64,000 nt of DNA from contig NZ_JALMDK010000004.1 of assembly GCF_023094165.1 (NCBI RefSeq), forward strand, positions 841,236 to 905,235. The letters are read 5' to 3'. Source of the DNA: Crossiella sp. S99.2 (GTDB lineage: Bacteria > Actinomycetota > Actinomycetes > Mycobacteriales > Pseudonocardiaceae). Position numbers and translations under genes: made by a program. Shown here one piece after another: positions 34,040 to 43,305 of the stretch (position 1 is the stretch's first letter; each line of letters opens with the position of its first letter). The notes under the pieces were generated by a model, which did not search any database, was not told the DNA's origin, and saw only the letters and a list, made by a program, of their open reading frames with translations.

Positions 34040-34094
34040 TTGGCCGGACAGCCCAACCGTTCCGGAAACCCTCGGTAGCCAGTCCCGTTCGGAC

Positions 34095-34985
34095 CTAGCG
34101 GTTCATCACGATCGCGGCCGGGCTGTCGACCATCGAGGCAGTGTCAGGGTAGGTGTAGTACCACTTCTGACAGGTGCTCTGGGCTTTGCTGGGGTTGCCG
34201 CCGGTGCGGAGTTGCCGGGCGATGGCCTGGCGAACCTCGGCGGTGAACGCGGGCGTCCAGGGGGTTAGCCGGATCGCTTCGACCAGACCAGTGGCAGCGT
34301 CCACGAGCACGATCCGCACGCTGACGCCGCCCGCGGTCCCGGTCTCTGGCAGACCGGCAGTGCGATTGGTCTGCCTGGCTGCCTCCCAGGTGCCGTCCTG
34401 CCAGAGCGAGGCGCCCAGTTGCCACCCCAGCAGGAGCACCTCGTCGGCGGCCATCAGCAGGAAGTTCGCCACCCCGGTTCTCACGTCGTTGATCTCACGG
34501 TCATTCGGTCGTTTCAGGAAGAGCAGAATCTCCACGCCCTGCTCGGACAACGTCACCTGCGTCGTCTCCGGCCAGCTTTTCTTGTTCGGGTGGTAGAGAT
34601 GGCCTACGGCAAGGACGTGCAGCTGTTCCGGGGCGGGTTGGCTGCCGGCGAACTCATCATCGGCGGGGTCGGTGGTCAGGCCCAGTATCGGGTCATAGGG
34701 AAGGTCGCAGACGATGAAACCCTCCGGGGAGACCGTCCACCCTGCCCGCAGCACGGCTCGCACCGGCGCGGGAACGGTCCGCCCGTCAAGGGCGGAAGCC
34801 GGCGCACCGGCCCGCTCCTGGTAGTCGGAGGCGAGCAGGACGACCACGTTGTGACCACTGTCGGGCATGTAGCAATACCAGGGGGCCAACTCCGGGGGGA
34901 GTTCGGAATGATACCGGTGCCCCGCGGCGGCGTACTTGCCATAAACCTGGTTGATCACCGCTGCGGGATCGACTTTCTGGGACAC
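34095..34985 (-). CDS. 296-aa protein of unknown function
   Basis: GTG 34985 with GGAGG five bases upstream; the longer frame to 35126 is not protein-like. VDPAAVINQVYGKYAAAGHR, YCYMPDSGHNVVVLLASDYQ, AVLRAGWTVSPEGFIVCDLP, QVTLSEQGVEILLFLKRPND and VRQAIARQLRTGGNPSKAQS. Mixed alpha/beta, cytosolic. No family recognised. Confidence 0.7.
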   Translation of the reverse strand: MSQKVDPAAVINQVYGKYAAAGHRYHSELPPELAPWYCYMPDSGHNVVVLLASDYQERAGAPASALDGRTVPAPVRAVLRAGWTVSPEGFIVCDLPYDPILGLTTDPADDEFAGSQPAPEQLHVLAVGHLYHPNKKSWPETTQVTLSEQGVEILLFLKRPNDREINDVRTGVANFLLMAADEVLLLGWQLGASLWQDGTWEAARQTNRTAGLPETGTAGGVSVRIVLVDAATGLVEAIRLTPWTPAFTAEVRQAIARQLRTGGNPSKAQSTCQKWYYTYPDTASMVDSPAAIVMNR

Positions 34986-35490
34986 ACATCCTCCGTTGTC
35001 GGCAGGCTCCGGCACCACAGCTTCGCGCCATCCCGCGGCCCGGCCGCCGAAGGCAGGGCCAGGTGCGTGGGCGGTCGGCGCCCGTGCGGGTTCCGGTGCG
35101 GAGCAGCGCAACCCGCTGCGGTTCACTCACTAGCACCTCATGCCCGTGCGGAGAGGATGACGAACACCCTCTCGCTTCGGACACTCGGCCATGGTCGTTT
35201 CGGCGCGTTTCGCATGCTGGGTAGCACGGAGTGTAGCGACTGTCCCCGACACCGGTGTCGGCCCACGAACTGGTCAACAGCAACCGCTTGTCCTGTTCGC
35301 CCACAGACTCCTCGACGTCGGCCGCGCCCTCGTTCACCGCGCCAGTTCTGCCCAGTCCCGAACTCGGCGCCGTCCTGGCCTTGGCCACCAGGGGAACAGC
35401 CAGCGGTGTCGCACGAGGGCACCTGGGGTGAGGCCGTTGCTGAGCTGGAGCCGGGCCCCTAGGTTGAGTGTGACGAGGTGACGGTCTCGT
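34986..35490. other. No firmly supported gene
   Basis: A minus-strand frame from GTG 35388 (GAVNEGAADVEESVGEQDKR) has some coding character but lacks a ribosome binding site and overlaps the 34985 gene. The stretch separates it from the Cas3-like gene. Confidence 0.4.
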
Positions 35491-38454
35491 TCAGTTCTCC
35501 GGGGTGCGGGGTGGGTAGTCACCGGCAGAGCAGCTGATGTCGGCGAGCCGGACGAGGGTTTCCAGCAACGCCAGACCCCAGTATCCGTAGCGCTGGCAGA
35601 GTGTTTCGAACCGAACGCAGCTCTCCCAGTCCACAGAGGACATCGCAGTGATGTCGACCTCGACATCCCGGTCCAAGGTGGCGCAGTCGCGGAGGATGAC
35701 GATGCTGCTGGGGCGCTGGGGATCGGGCACCGGTGGCAACAGCGGCCTACTGTGGCCGTGGTGGGCTGCGATCAGGTGCACCAGCAGATCGGAGTCCACT
35801 CCCTTCACCACCCCGGCGTCGAGAAGGTGGCTGGCCAGGAACGCTGCGAGCCCCTCATGCCGGGCCCCCTCGGGGTAGCCGCTGTACTTGCGCGCCTGGA
35901 TGAGCGTGGCGCGATTGGCCGGATCCATATCCGACTTGGCCAGCGGGTGATCCGCGGCTTCGACTGCCAGGTGCGATCCGCGGCGCAGCATTGCTTGAAA
36001 CCGCGGATCGAGCTTGCCCAGATTGTGCCAGCGGGCCGCTTGGACGACGGTGGCGGCCACGATCGGGTCCAGGTGGAGGTTCCGGGCGAACTCCTCGGTC
36101 AGGTCACCGACCTGGTCGTGGTGCTGGTGCAGGCTCAGCTGACGGTCGGAGGTGGAGGAGTGCCCGGCGACGTCTTCCCGGACCCCCGGGGAGCCCCGGT
36201 GGACGAGCACGAGCTCCGCGGCGCTGGCCGGGTGGGGGCTGGCGAACCTGTGGGGAAACGGCGCACCGGGGTGCAGCCGGGCCCACCACGCGCCGAGCCG
36301 GTAGCGAAGGTCGGCCAGGGTCTCGGTGATCGCGGACTCGCCCGCCTTGAGATCATGCTGTCGCGGTGCGGGCAGGATCGCGGGCAGATCGGCATAGAAC
36401 ATGGTGGCTGGCAGGTGCTGGCGCAGTTGGTCCAGCCGGTGCGCGATCGCCGCGGTGGTCTCGCTGTCGGCGGTGGCTGCCAGCAGGGGCAGCAGGGTGG
36501 CCGGGTCCAGTCGCAGCACCGGGCGGCGCCGGGCACCAAGGCTGGCCAGTTCGGCGATATCGAGCACCGGGCCGACACTGTTCGGCGCCCACCCGTAGGC
36601 GTCCAGGCCGCCGTAGGTGGCGGGCAGGATGAGCAGGTCCTCGGCACGCAACTGCCCGGCGTCGGTCACCACGCGGGGCCGCTGGTCGGTACGCAGCACC
36701 AGAACCGGCCGCGCGGCACGCACGGGCTTGCGGTCGGGCTCGGTGGGTTCGCACTCCAGGTCGGCCAGCACGCTTTTGTCCTCTGTGGACTGGAGCCAGG
36801 AGCGGACCGCGCTGATAGGGACTTCGAGGATCTCCTCGGTCCGGGGTGGGATCCGTTCGACCGTGGCCGCCCAGTTCTGGGTGTCCTTGGGGTGCATGTC
36901 GGCGCGCCAGAGCAGGCGCACCGTGGTGGGGCGGCGGCCCACTCCGTGCAGGAACGGCGCCACCGGGGCATCGGGGATGGGGATCGGGGCGGTGCGCACC
37001 CACCCGTGCAGGTGCTGGGCGAACATCTCCGGCACCCGCGTGGTCGTGCTCAGCGCCTCGGCCGGGGCCCGCAGCCCGCGCAGCGCCTGCGGGCTGACGT
37101 TCAGACCGTCGGGGTTGGTGAAGATCTCGGCGGTGACCGCGCGGGCACCCGGCCACTCCCCGGCGGGCTGTAGCTGGGTTAGCCAGTCCCAGGTGTGCTG
37201 GCGTGGCGGGCCGTAGACGGGGTCCGGGGTGGTGGTGACCGGGTGCACGATCACCGCGACCGCGGTGGCCGGGACTTGGCCGAGGCCGTTGAGCTGACCG
37301 AGCCGCCCCACCAGGGCATCCCACGGAGCGGACTCGGTGATCAGCACGTCCAGGTCGAGGATGGCCCCAACCTCCACTGCCTGGGTCGCCACCACGAACC
37401 GGGTCGTGTGCGCGGCGGGGTCCGCCTTACGCCACCCGATCATGATCTTGTCGGTCCAGGTGGCCAGGAGCCGGTCCCGGTCCCCCTGCCGGGAGTGACC
37501 GGTCAGCAGTACCGCCTCCGCCCCGTCGGCGTGCTGGCCGCGCAGGTGGGTGAACACCGCGCGGGCCTGGGCCACCGTGTTGACCACCACCCCGATCAAC
37601 CCGCCCGGACGCGCCTGCGCGGCACGGGTCGCGGCCGCGACGAGCACGTCGGTGAGTTTGCGGTGCGGGCAGGTCACGGTGACCAGCTTCTTGGCCGCCC
37701 GCAACCGCTTCCCCGCCACTGGGTGGGCGAGGTTCTCCTCGAGGTCGAATATCGGCTCGACCGGTCCGGTGGCGGCGCGGTGGGTGGCGGTGAGCTGGAC
37801 GAGCCGCATCGGGGCGGCCACCGGTTCGCTTGGGCGGTCCAGGTCTTGCACCGCGGTCACGGTGTGCAGGAACGGCTCGGACAGGTGGGCCTCATCGAGG
37901 AAGAGCAGCGCGTCGGTGCCCACCAGAGCGGCATCGATCGGCGCCAGCTTCGCCGAGGTGCCGTAGGGCCTAAACAGCAGCCGGGAGCCGACCTGGTCGA
38001 CCGTGCCCACGACGATGCCGAAGCGGTCGGGGCGGTCCAGCCACCGCCAGTCCCAGCTGGCGCCCCCGCGCATCCGGGTGACCGACACCGGCTCCCCCGG
38101 CACCAGCGAAGCAGCCAGCCCGGCCAGGTTCTCGGCCACCAGCCGGGCTGCCACGCCGGTCGGGTTGCGCAATGCAGCGGCCAGGCGCTGGGCGTGGGCG
38201 TAGGCCTCATCGACCACGATGCGGCGGTCGACGACGAAGAACACCCGGCGCGGGCTGATCCCGGCCGCGGCGGTGTAGGCGGCCACGTCCAGCACCGTGG
38301 TCTTGCCCAACCCGGTGGGCACATCCAGCAGACTCGGCCACTCCCGCCGGGTGAGGACGTGCTCGACGAGGCGTTCCTGCCACGGGAACGGGGTGTGGCC
38401 ATGGACCTGCTGGAGGAAGTCGGCGAAACCGCCGAGGGTGAACTCACTCATCAT
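35491..38454 (-). CDS. cas3: Cas3-like helicase with C-terminal HD domain (subtype I-G/I-U type), catalytic residues altered
   Basis: 987 aa from ATG 38454. Superfamily 2 helicase motifs: Walker A VPTGLGKTT (~45-53), DEAH box LLFLDEAHLSEPF (~184-196), QLTATH, and RFVVATQAVEVGAILDLDVL. The HD domain follows at the C-terminus (~770-987), the order known for subtype I-U/I-G Cas3. Two departures are visible: the HD motif reads ARWHNLGKLDPRFQ (~811, Asp to Asn) and helicase motif VI reads GRLGQLNGLG where RLGRLNRLG is usual. Downstream HD ligands (RHEG, AAHHGH) remain. No cas5-8, csb or CRISPR repeats are in the window. It ends a two-gene unit with the 39004 gene. Confidence 0.8.
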   Translation of the reverse strand: MMSEFTLGGFADFLQQVHGHTPFPWQERLVEHVLTRREWPSLLDVPTGLGKTTVLDVAAYTAAAGISPRRVFFVVDRRIVVDEAYAHAQRLAAALRNPTGVAARLVAENLAGLAASLVPGEPVSVTRMRGGASWDWRWLDRPDRFGIVVGTVDQVGSRLLFRPYGTSAKLAPIDAALVGTDALLFLDEAHLSEPFLHTVTAVQDLDRPSEPVAAPMRLVQLTATHRAATGPVEPIFDLEENLAHPVAGKRLRAAKKLVTVTCPHRKLTDVLVAAATRAAQARPGGLIGVVVNTVAQARAVFTHLRGQHADGAEAVLLTGHSRQGDRDRLLATWTDKIMIGWRKADPAAHTTRFVVATQAVEVGAILDLDVLITESAPWDALVGRLGQLNGLGQVPATAVAVIVHPVTTTPDPVYGPPRQHTWDWLTQLQPAGEWPGARAVTAEIFTNPDGLNVSPQALRGLRAPAEALSTTTRVPEMFAQHLHGWVRTAPIPIPDAPVAPFLHGVGRRPTTVRLLWRADMHPKDTQNWAATVERIPPRTEEILEVPISAVRSWLQSTEDKSVLADLECEPTEPDRKPVRAARPVLVLRTDQRPRVVTDAGQLRAEDLLILPATYGGLDAYGWAPNSVGPVLDIAELASLGARRRPVLRLDPATLLPLLAATADSETTAAIAHRLDQLRQHLPATMFYADLPAILPAPRQHDLKAGESAITETLADLRYRLGAWWARLHPGAPFPHRFASPHPASAAELVLVHRGSPGVREDVAGHSSTSDRQLSLHQHHDQVGDLTEEFARNLHLDPIVAATVVQAARWHNLGKLDPRFQAMLRRGSHLAVEAADHPLAKSDMDPANRATLIQARKYSGYPEGARHEGLAAFLASHLLDAGVVKGVDSDLLVHLIAAHHGHSRPLLPPVPDPQRPSSIVILRDCATLDRDVEVDITAMSSVDWESCVRFETLCQRYGYWGLALLETLVRLADISCSAGDYPPRTPEN

Positions 38455-38584
38455 GCTCGCCTTGCCTGGGAGGAACGGGACGAAGTGGGCGGGATAGAGC
38501 CATGCCGAGGATCCGTCGCCCACCCGGGTACGAGACCAGGGGAGGGATGGAGGGCGGACTCCGCGGCGGCCGCGGGTGACCGGG

Positions 38585-39004
38585 TCACATCTGCTTGAGC
38601 CGGGCCAGCACCGCACGGTCGCGCAGGTGGATCTCCTCGCCGTGGCGGGTGAGGGCTCCGAGGTACTCCAGGTCGCGCAGGGTGTTCTTCAGCGTGGTCG
38701 CCGCGCGGGTGCCGTGGGTGACGCGGCGGTGGGGGTTGAGGCGCTCACCATGGGCGCGGCGGCGGGCGATCTCACCTGGGCCCACCAGTCGCGGTTGCCG
38801 GTCCTCAGGGAAATCTCGGATCCAGGCCTCACGGATGACGGAGCGGGTAAGCACGTCGCTGGCGTGGCCCAGCTCCAGCAGCAGGTCGGCGGTGATCACC
38901 AAGGCGTCGGTCACCAGCACCTGGTGACCGGTGGGCGCAGGCAACGCTGGGCACGGGCGACTGGAGTTCTCGGTGCGGTGGAGCGCGTGGTCGGTCATGG
39001 TCAT
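38585..39004 (-). CDS. 139-aa partner of the Cas3-like gene, unknown function
   Basis: ATG 39004 (GAGGAC just upstream; second ATG two codons on). Residues 25-135 are helical with a possible winged-helix core: QVLVTDALVITADLLLELGH, RSVIREAWIRDFPEDRQPRL, GTRAATTLKNTLRDLEYLGA, LTRHGEEIHLRDRAVLARL. Same direction as the Cas3-like gene with 130 nt between them, so probably co-transcribed. It could be a regulator or a subunit; no cas family recognised. Confidence 0.6.
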   Translation of the reverse strand: MTMTDHALHRTENSSRPCPALPAPTGHQVLVTDALVITADLLLELGHASDVLTRSVIREAWIRDFPEDRQPRLVGPGEIARRRAHGERLNPHRRVTHGTRAATTLKNTLRDLEYLGALTRHGEEIHLRDRAVLARLKQM

Positions 39005-39637
39005 CGTCCTCGGGGCAGCATCCGGTACCCGGAGCCGGGTGGCGCCGGGGCAGATGCTTGGGCCACGACGACCACGGCCGAAGCCGTGGCGAACGACGAT
39101 GCGCGCCGGTGGACCGTGCCAAGGAGGGCCCGCCGAAGCGGGCGAGACTGAGCTGAAGAGTCAGACCCAGCGCACGGTGCCAACATCCGGCCACCCTGCA
39201 ATGAGGGTGGCACCAAGCGGCGTCCAGGCTACCCTGAGGCGGGGCTGGGCGTCGACAGGGCCGCCTGGAGGTGGAGTGGGAGCTGGGGCGGCGCCGACGA
39301 CTCCGCGCCGCTTCAGTCCGGGGTGGTGGCCACCGCAGCTCGATCACCCGGACTAGTGCGGCGCCAGCACCGGACTTCTCTGCATCCGCGCGGGGTGAGA
39401 TCGGCGTATCGACGCCGGCGTCTGCTCTGTCGGTGCCCCGCGATGATCTGGCCGGATCGGTGATCGCGTGACCGGGCCCCTGCCGGGTGACGGGATCACC
39501 GAAGGCTGAAGTTGAGGTGCCCTGTGCATGATCGAAATGGTGGCGCTGCTGATCCGCGACCGCCTCGCAGGCAACGACCTTTGGGTCCTGCCGCGGCAGA
39601 GGTCGTCGAGACCTGTCGTCGGGAGGATGGGGCTGGG
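39005..39637. other. Leader/intergenic region, no gene seen
   Basis: Contains two TTCG-loop hairpins on the minus strand (CCCGCTTCGGCGGG near 39131-39144; CCACGGCTTCGGCCGTGG near 39067-39085) in the probable leader of the 39004 gene. No coding frame is convincing. Confidence 0.45.
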
Positions 39638-40222
39638 TTACCTGGTTCCTGCTGTGGCGTCAGGACCGAGGATGTGGACGATGAATCCTTCGCGGGCGAG
39701 GTCGGGTCGGGCTTCGTGGATGGCGCGGTCAAGTGTCCGCACTTGTGGTTCTGGAACACGCAGGCTGTGTTGTTTGCCCGGTTCGTGTGGTGGCCGGTCC
39801 CGTTGCCGTGCCAAGCAGACTTCCAGTGGGGTGGAGAGCACTGCCGCGACCGCTGGCAGGCTGGACTCGGCTGCGATGGCCAGCAGCGCGGCTCGGGTGC
39901 GGGCGAGGTGGTGGGTGCCGTCGACGATAGTTGTCAGCCCTGCGGCGCTTCGGTCCGCGAGGCGCTCCCTCAGAAGCGTGCCGGCCATCGGGTCCGCCGC
40001 CGGATCGGCAGGATCTCCGGACACCTCGGCGCGGTGAGCAGCATAGGACAATGTCGCGGTCCTGTTTCCCAGTTGGTCAGTCAGGACCTTGGCGAGCGTG
40101 GACTTGCCTGCTCCGGGCGGGCCGAGCAACACCACCACGCACGGTGCATGCTTGCTGATACAGCGGATCAGTGCGGCAGTCGGTTCCGGAAGCGGCGGCT
40201 GCGGCTGGCCGAGGTTGCCCAT
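39638..40222 (-). CDS. P-loop kinase/ATPase (AAA_33, polynucleotide-kinase-like)
   Basis: 194 aa from ATG 40222; an ATG at 40264 is an alternative. Walker A VVLLGPPGAGKSTLAKVLTD (~32-45), then helices and a second site TTIVDGTHHLARTRAALLAI resembling the 'vDnTn...R' motif of PNK-like kinases, and LSTPLEVCLARQRDR. Phosphorylation of a nucleic acid end or small molecule is plausible. No ribosome binding site, so it may be leaderless. Confidence 0.65.
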   Translation of the reverse strand: MGNLGQPQPPLPEPTAALIRCISKHAPCVVVLLGPPGAGKSTLAKVLTDQLGNRTATLSYAAHRAEVSGDPADPAADPMAGTLLRERLADRSAAGLTTIVDGTHHLARTRAALLAIAAESSLPAVAAVLSTPLEVCLARQRDRPPHEPGKQHSLRVPEPQVRTLDRAIHEARPDLAREGFIVHILGPDATAGTR

Positions 40223-40417
40223 GACGATCAACGGTAGCGCCCACGTAGCCGAGGCAGCGGTCATCTCGGCTGGGGCTCTCCGGTACTTCCGCAAGGGAAT
40301 GGACGGGATTGTGCTGTTCGTCCGTGCTACGGCGGCCTCCGCTGTGAGGGAGCAGCCGCTGGTAGAAACCGGTTTTGCCATGGGGGAACTGTCCATCTAG
40401 GACCGCTGCTTGTTCGC

Positions 40418-41299
40418 TCAGGTGGCCTGGAGTCGGTGTTCTGCCCAGGTTCGGGCTGTCTCGGCGAGGCGGGCCCGGTGCGGTGCCGGGTACTGCACGC
40501 GCAGCCACTCCCACCAGCCGTAGATGGTGGTGGCGAACGCTGTGATCTCCTCCGGGGACGCCTTGGACCAGGTGGGCAGGCCGGAGGCCCACTGTTCGGC
40601 GTCGGCAGGTTCGTGTCCGGCTGCGATGAGGCGCGGGACCAGGTAGGCAGTGTCGACCCAGACAGCAGCCCGCTGTGCCCAGGCCCAGTCGATGACGTGG
40701 GCCGTGTTGCTGACCAGGATGTTGAGCGGGTGCAGGTCGGTATGGGCCAACGTGTCACCGCGGACTGCCTCGGTCACCAGCGCCTCCCGGGTGACGAACT
40801 CGTCGAACCTCTCGCGCGCCCACTGGTCCATGTCTTCCGGTGGGTTGTGCCGGAGGCGACGCCAGGGGGCGACGCGCGTGAGTTTGTCGGCCAGCGCGGG
40901 CACCTGGACTGGTGGGCACGGGGTCAACTCGTTGGCCAGGGTGCTCACTCCTTCGCCGACGAGTGCCAAGTCCGGCGAGTGCGGGGATAGGTCGGCGTGC
41001 TGCCCGGCAGCATGCGTGAAGCCGAGCAGCAGCCAACCGTCCACCTCGACGTTCCAGAGAAGGCGGGGGGCGACCGCAGGCAGGAACGGGGCTACCTGCA
41101 CCTCGGTCCTGTGCATGGCCGACGTGGGGTCCGTGGTGGCCTTGCAGAACACCGGCCCGCCGGTGGTGTGCAGGGTGGCGGCGAACGCGGAGTTGATGCC
41201 CGCGGTGGCGTGCTCCACCCTGGTGACCTCGCCGCAGTGCTGTTGCACGGCGTCTCGGACCGGGGAGGGGAGGTCTGCCCATTCACTGCGTTGTGTCAC
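40418..41299 (-). CDS. Aminoglycoside-phosphotransferase (APH)-fold kinase
   Basis: 293 aa from GTG 41299. The kinase signature is GDTLAHTDLHPLNILV (catalytic HxDxxxxN) followed by AHVIDWAWAQRAAVWVDTAY (the metal-binding IDW). N-terminal TAGINSAFAATLHT and PVFCKATTDP hold the nucleotide Lys region. The C-terminal ~80 residues (LPTWSKASPEEITAFATTIY) are typical. Members phosphorylate aminoglycosides or unrelated small molecules; resistance cannot be claimed. A GC-rich hairpin lies just upstream (41341-41394). Confidence 0.75.
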   Translation of the reverse strand: MTQRSEWADLPSPVRDAVQQHCGEVTRVEHATAGINSAFAATLHTTGGPVFCKATTDPTSAMHRTEVQVAPFLPAVAPRLLWNVEVDGWLLLGFTHAAGQHADLSPHSPDLALVGEGVSTLANELTPCPPVQVPALADKLTRVAPWRRLRHNPPEDMDQWARERFDEFVTREALVTEAVRGDTLAHTDLHPLNILVSNTAHVIDWAWAQRAAVWVDTAYLVPRLIAAGHEPADAEQWASGLPTWSKASPEEITAFATTIYGWWEWLRVQYPAPHRARLAETARTWAEHRLQAT

Positions 41300-41340
41300 G
41301 GTCCCTATCTTCTCGGGTTGAGCCGACGATCAGTTGAGGT

Positions 41341-41394
41341 GGGGCGGCGGGTCGTCCGAGCAGCCGTTCTTGCAGGGTGGGCATGCGCCGCCCC
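41341..41394 (-). promoter_or_regulatory. Leader hairpin upstream of the APH-like gene
   Basis: GGGGCGGCG at 41341-41349 pairs with CGCCGCCCC at 41386-41394. A small Cys-rich frame (GKCHGGGGACPPCKNGCSDD, ending at 41330) runs through it but has no ribosome binding site. Position, 42-95 nt before the start, matches the other leader structures. Confidence 0.4.
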
Positions 41395-41580
41395 CTCCGT
41401 GGCACTTCCCGGGGGCTACCTCCGTCCACCGGTGTGGGTGGACGCTCAGGCCGGTCGCGCAGATGGTCGCCGCAGTCCGGGTGAGTGCGGCTCCGTGGGG
41501 CCCGCCGGTGTCCTGTTCGTTGCCAGGGTCGGTGGGCACATGGTGGATAAACCGGCCTGCAAGGCGCTGGCAGAGCAGCA

Positions 41581-41984
41581 ATGGCGACGTCGGCGTTGGA
41601 ACTGTCTGAATGCCTTGTGGGTCAGGGGTTTCTCGGCGGCTGACGTCGGCGGTGCAGTCTCAGAGGGCCGTGAAGTCGGCATTGTCGACCCGCTTCGATG
41701 CGAAGTCGGCCCGCCTGGTCGACGTTCGACAACTGACCTGGTGACGACTCGGCGACCTCCCTGCTTCGGCCGAAGCCGTGGAGATCGCCGTCGCCGAGGT
41801 GCACGGCACGGCCTACATCGCCGTGCGGATCTGCACCGTGCTGACCGTCCTGTTGTTCGGCAGGGGTGAACGGCTGGCCTGGCTGGAGGGCGTCCACCGC
41901 GGTGAGTTTGAGCTAACCCAGCTCGGGTATCGCGAACTGGAAGGTCAAGTAACGAACCAGGGGACATGGTCCGATTCGGGATAA
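41581..41984 (+). pseudogene. Broken plus-strand gene of unknown function
   Basis: ATG 41581 opens MATSALELSECLVGQGFLGG and hits a stop. In another frame KSALSTRFDAKSARLVDVRQ is followed by a TGA and then LPASAEAVEIAVAEVHGTAY, IAVRICTVLTVLLFGRGERL, AWLEGVHRGEFELTQLGYRE, ending at 41984. One frameshift and one in-frame stop must be repaired for a ~130-aa product. Family not recognised. Confidence 0.45.
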
Positions 41985-42001
41985 ACCCGCAGGTCAGGGA
42001 C

Positions 42002-42463
42002 CTAGATGTGCTGGCCAGGCTGCCACAGGACCGCCGTTGGCTGCTGCCCACCGGTCCGGCAGAATTCTCGGGCAGCCTCCGCAACCGCTGCAATCGGCAC
42101 GGCGGAGTCCGCACGGAAGGTGGATCGTGACTCCCGGTCGAACATCAACTCGACCGGCTCAGGGGTTGGCTGTGCGGCGAGTGAGTCCACAAGCACCCCC
42201 TTCGGGGGCACCGCAGACTTCCGGGCGAGGTAGCTCACCGCGGCCACCACGCCGTCCTCCCCGACGGAGGTCAACAGCCTGGTGTCCGGGTAGTACCGCT
42301 CCCGGCCGTCGGCGCCCGTGGACGCCTCCCGGTCGGAGACAAACCACTGCACCACCGCCGCGCCGGGGGTCAGTAGCTCGGCAATCAGGGCCTCGACCTC
42401 GCTGGGCTGCCGCGCGTACCGGAGCCTGTTGCCGACCAGCACGCTCACCACGGTCTCGGTCAC
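42002..42463 (-). CDS. Imm1-family immunity protein
   Basis: 153 aa from GTG 42463 with GGAGAAGG upstream. The Imm1 pattern is clear: RYYPDTRLLTSVGEDGVVAA near the middle, EPVELMFDRESRSTFRADSA, and the ending VPIAAVAEAAREFCRTGGQQ then PTAVLWQPGQ. Imm1 proteins neutralise deaminase-type and other polymorphic toxins. No toxin gene is adjacent. A second member is at 47896-48354. Confidence 0.75.
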   Translation of the reverse strand: MTETVVSVLVGNRLRYARQPSEVEALIAELLTPGAAVVQWFVSDREASTGADGRERYYPDTRLLTSVGEDGVVAAVSYLARKSAVPPKGVLVDSLAAQPTPEPVELMFDRESRSTFRADSAVPIAAVAEAAREFCRTGGQQPTAVLWQPGQHI

Positions 42464-42550
42464 GGCGTTGCCTTCTCCCTTTCAGGACCTTCGGTTCGGT
42501 CGCCCCGCGCTCTCACACCACCAGCATGGAACCCTGCTGGATAAGCGCGG

Positions 42551-42964
42551 TCACCGCTTCCGCCGTACTCTGCTGGTCACCGCCCGCTTCTTGCGTCTGT
42601 TGGACCGGTCCCTCTGGCGGCGCTGGCTGTGAGAGAGATCGTCGGGGAACAGTGCGTTGAGCGCTTCCGCCTCGGCCACCACCGCCTCCCGGTAGGCAAC
42701 CAGCGCAGCGCCGTGCTCGTTAAGCACCTGCGGCAGGCCGGTCATGCAGTGGCCCCAGTACCCCACCACCTCCTGCGGCGGCAAGGCGGAGACCTCAGCC
42801 TGTGCCACCTGCTCGAACCCGACGAACAGCTCGATCAGGTTGTGCCGCGCTTCGGCAAGCCGCTGCGCCTCCGGTGAGGCTTGCAGCGAGACCATGCCGT
42901 AGCCGTAGGCGATGTAGAGCATCTGCTTCGTGTCGTCGGGCAGCTCGTCGAAGTCCCCGCTCAT
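42551..42964 (-). CDS. 137-aa helical protein, last gene of the overlapping operon
   Basis: ATG 42964 overlaps the stop of the preceding gene (ATGA). DTKQMLYIAYGYGMVSLQAS, AEARHNLIELFVGFEQVAQA and NEHGAALVAYREAVVAEAEA are amphipathic helices; the C-terminus is strongly basic (QRRQRDRSNRRKKRAVTSRV) and might bind nucleic acid or membrane. Function unknown. Confidence 0.65.
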   Translation of the reverse strand: MSGDFDELPDDTKQMLYIAYGYGMVSLQASPEAQRLAEARHNLIELFVGFEQVAQAEVSALPPQEVVGYWGHCMTGLPQVLNEHGAALVAYREAVVAEAEALNALFPDDLSHSQRRQRDRSNRRKKRAVTSRVRRKR

Positions 42965-43305
42965 TCCGGCTCGTCCTCCTCCTCGGTGGTGTCGGTGTAG
43001 CGCTGGATGGTCGGGGCGTGCTGTTCGGTGAGGTCGGAGTTGGCGGTGAAGTACGCGAGCGAGGCTTCGGCAAACTCTTGCGCCCGTGCGGCAAGCAGTT
43101 GTGTCACCGTCGCCAGCATCTCGGGGCCGCGCTCCCCGGTGTTGCACAGCCTGTTCCACTCCTCGGCGGTGACGTGCAGGGCCTGGATGCTCTGCCACAG
43201 TGTCGTCTTTTCCGGGCGGCCGTCCATCTGGAGGACGGCGAACTCGATGGCCTCACGCAGGACCGGCCGAGGAAACTCCGTCGGCCATCCCTTGAACCCG
43301 ATCAC
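42961..43305 (-). CDS. 114-aa protein, operon member
   Basis: GTG 43305 overlaps the stop of the 44009 gene (GTGA), and its own stop overlaps the next start. MIGFKGWPTEFPRPVLREAI, ALHVTAEEWNRLCNTGERGP, TQLLAARAQEFAEASLAYFT, acidic end. Double overlap is good evidence that it is real and translated with its neighbours. Unknown function. Confidence 0.65.
   Translation of the reverse strand: MIGFKGWPTEFPRPVLREAIEFAVLQMDGRPEKTTLWQSIQALHVTAEEWNRLCNTGERGPEMLATVTQLLAARAQEFAEASLAYFTANSDLTEQHAPTIQRYTDTTEEEDEPE

Noticed and set aside
34786..35388. 200-aa frame from GTG 35388
   Set aside because: No ribosome binding site, overlaps the 34985 gene that has a clear site, and ends in Arg-rich nonsense.
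36353..37324. Long open frames antisense to or in other frames of the Cas3-like gene
   Set aside because: Arg/Pro/Gly-rich shadows of a high-GC gene, without sites; the Cas3 frame has the motifs.
35491..39004. CRISPR array near the Cas3-like gene
   Set aside because: No regularly spaced direct repeats were seen on either side or elsewhere in the window.
41330..41581. 83-aa Cys/Gly-rich frame upstream of the APH-like gene, as a RiPP precursor
   Set aside because: No ribosome binding site or suitable start; its Gly/Cys run coincides with a GC-rich hairpin and is better explained by it.
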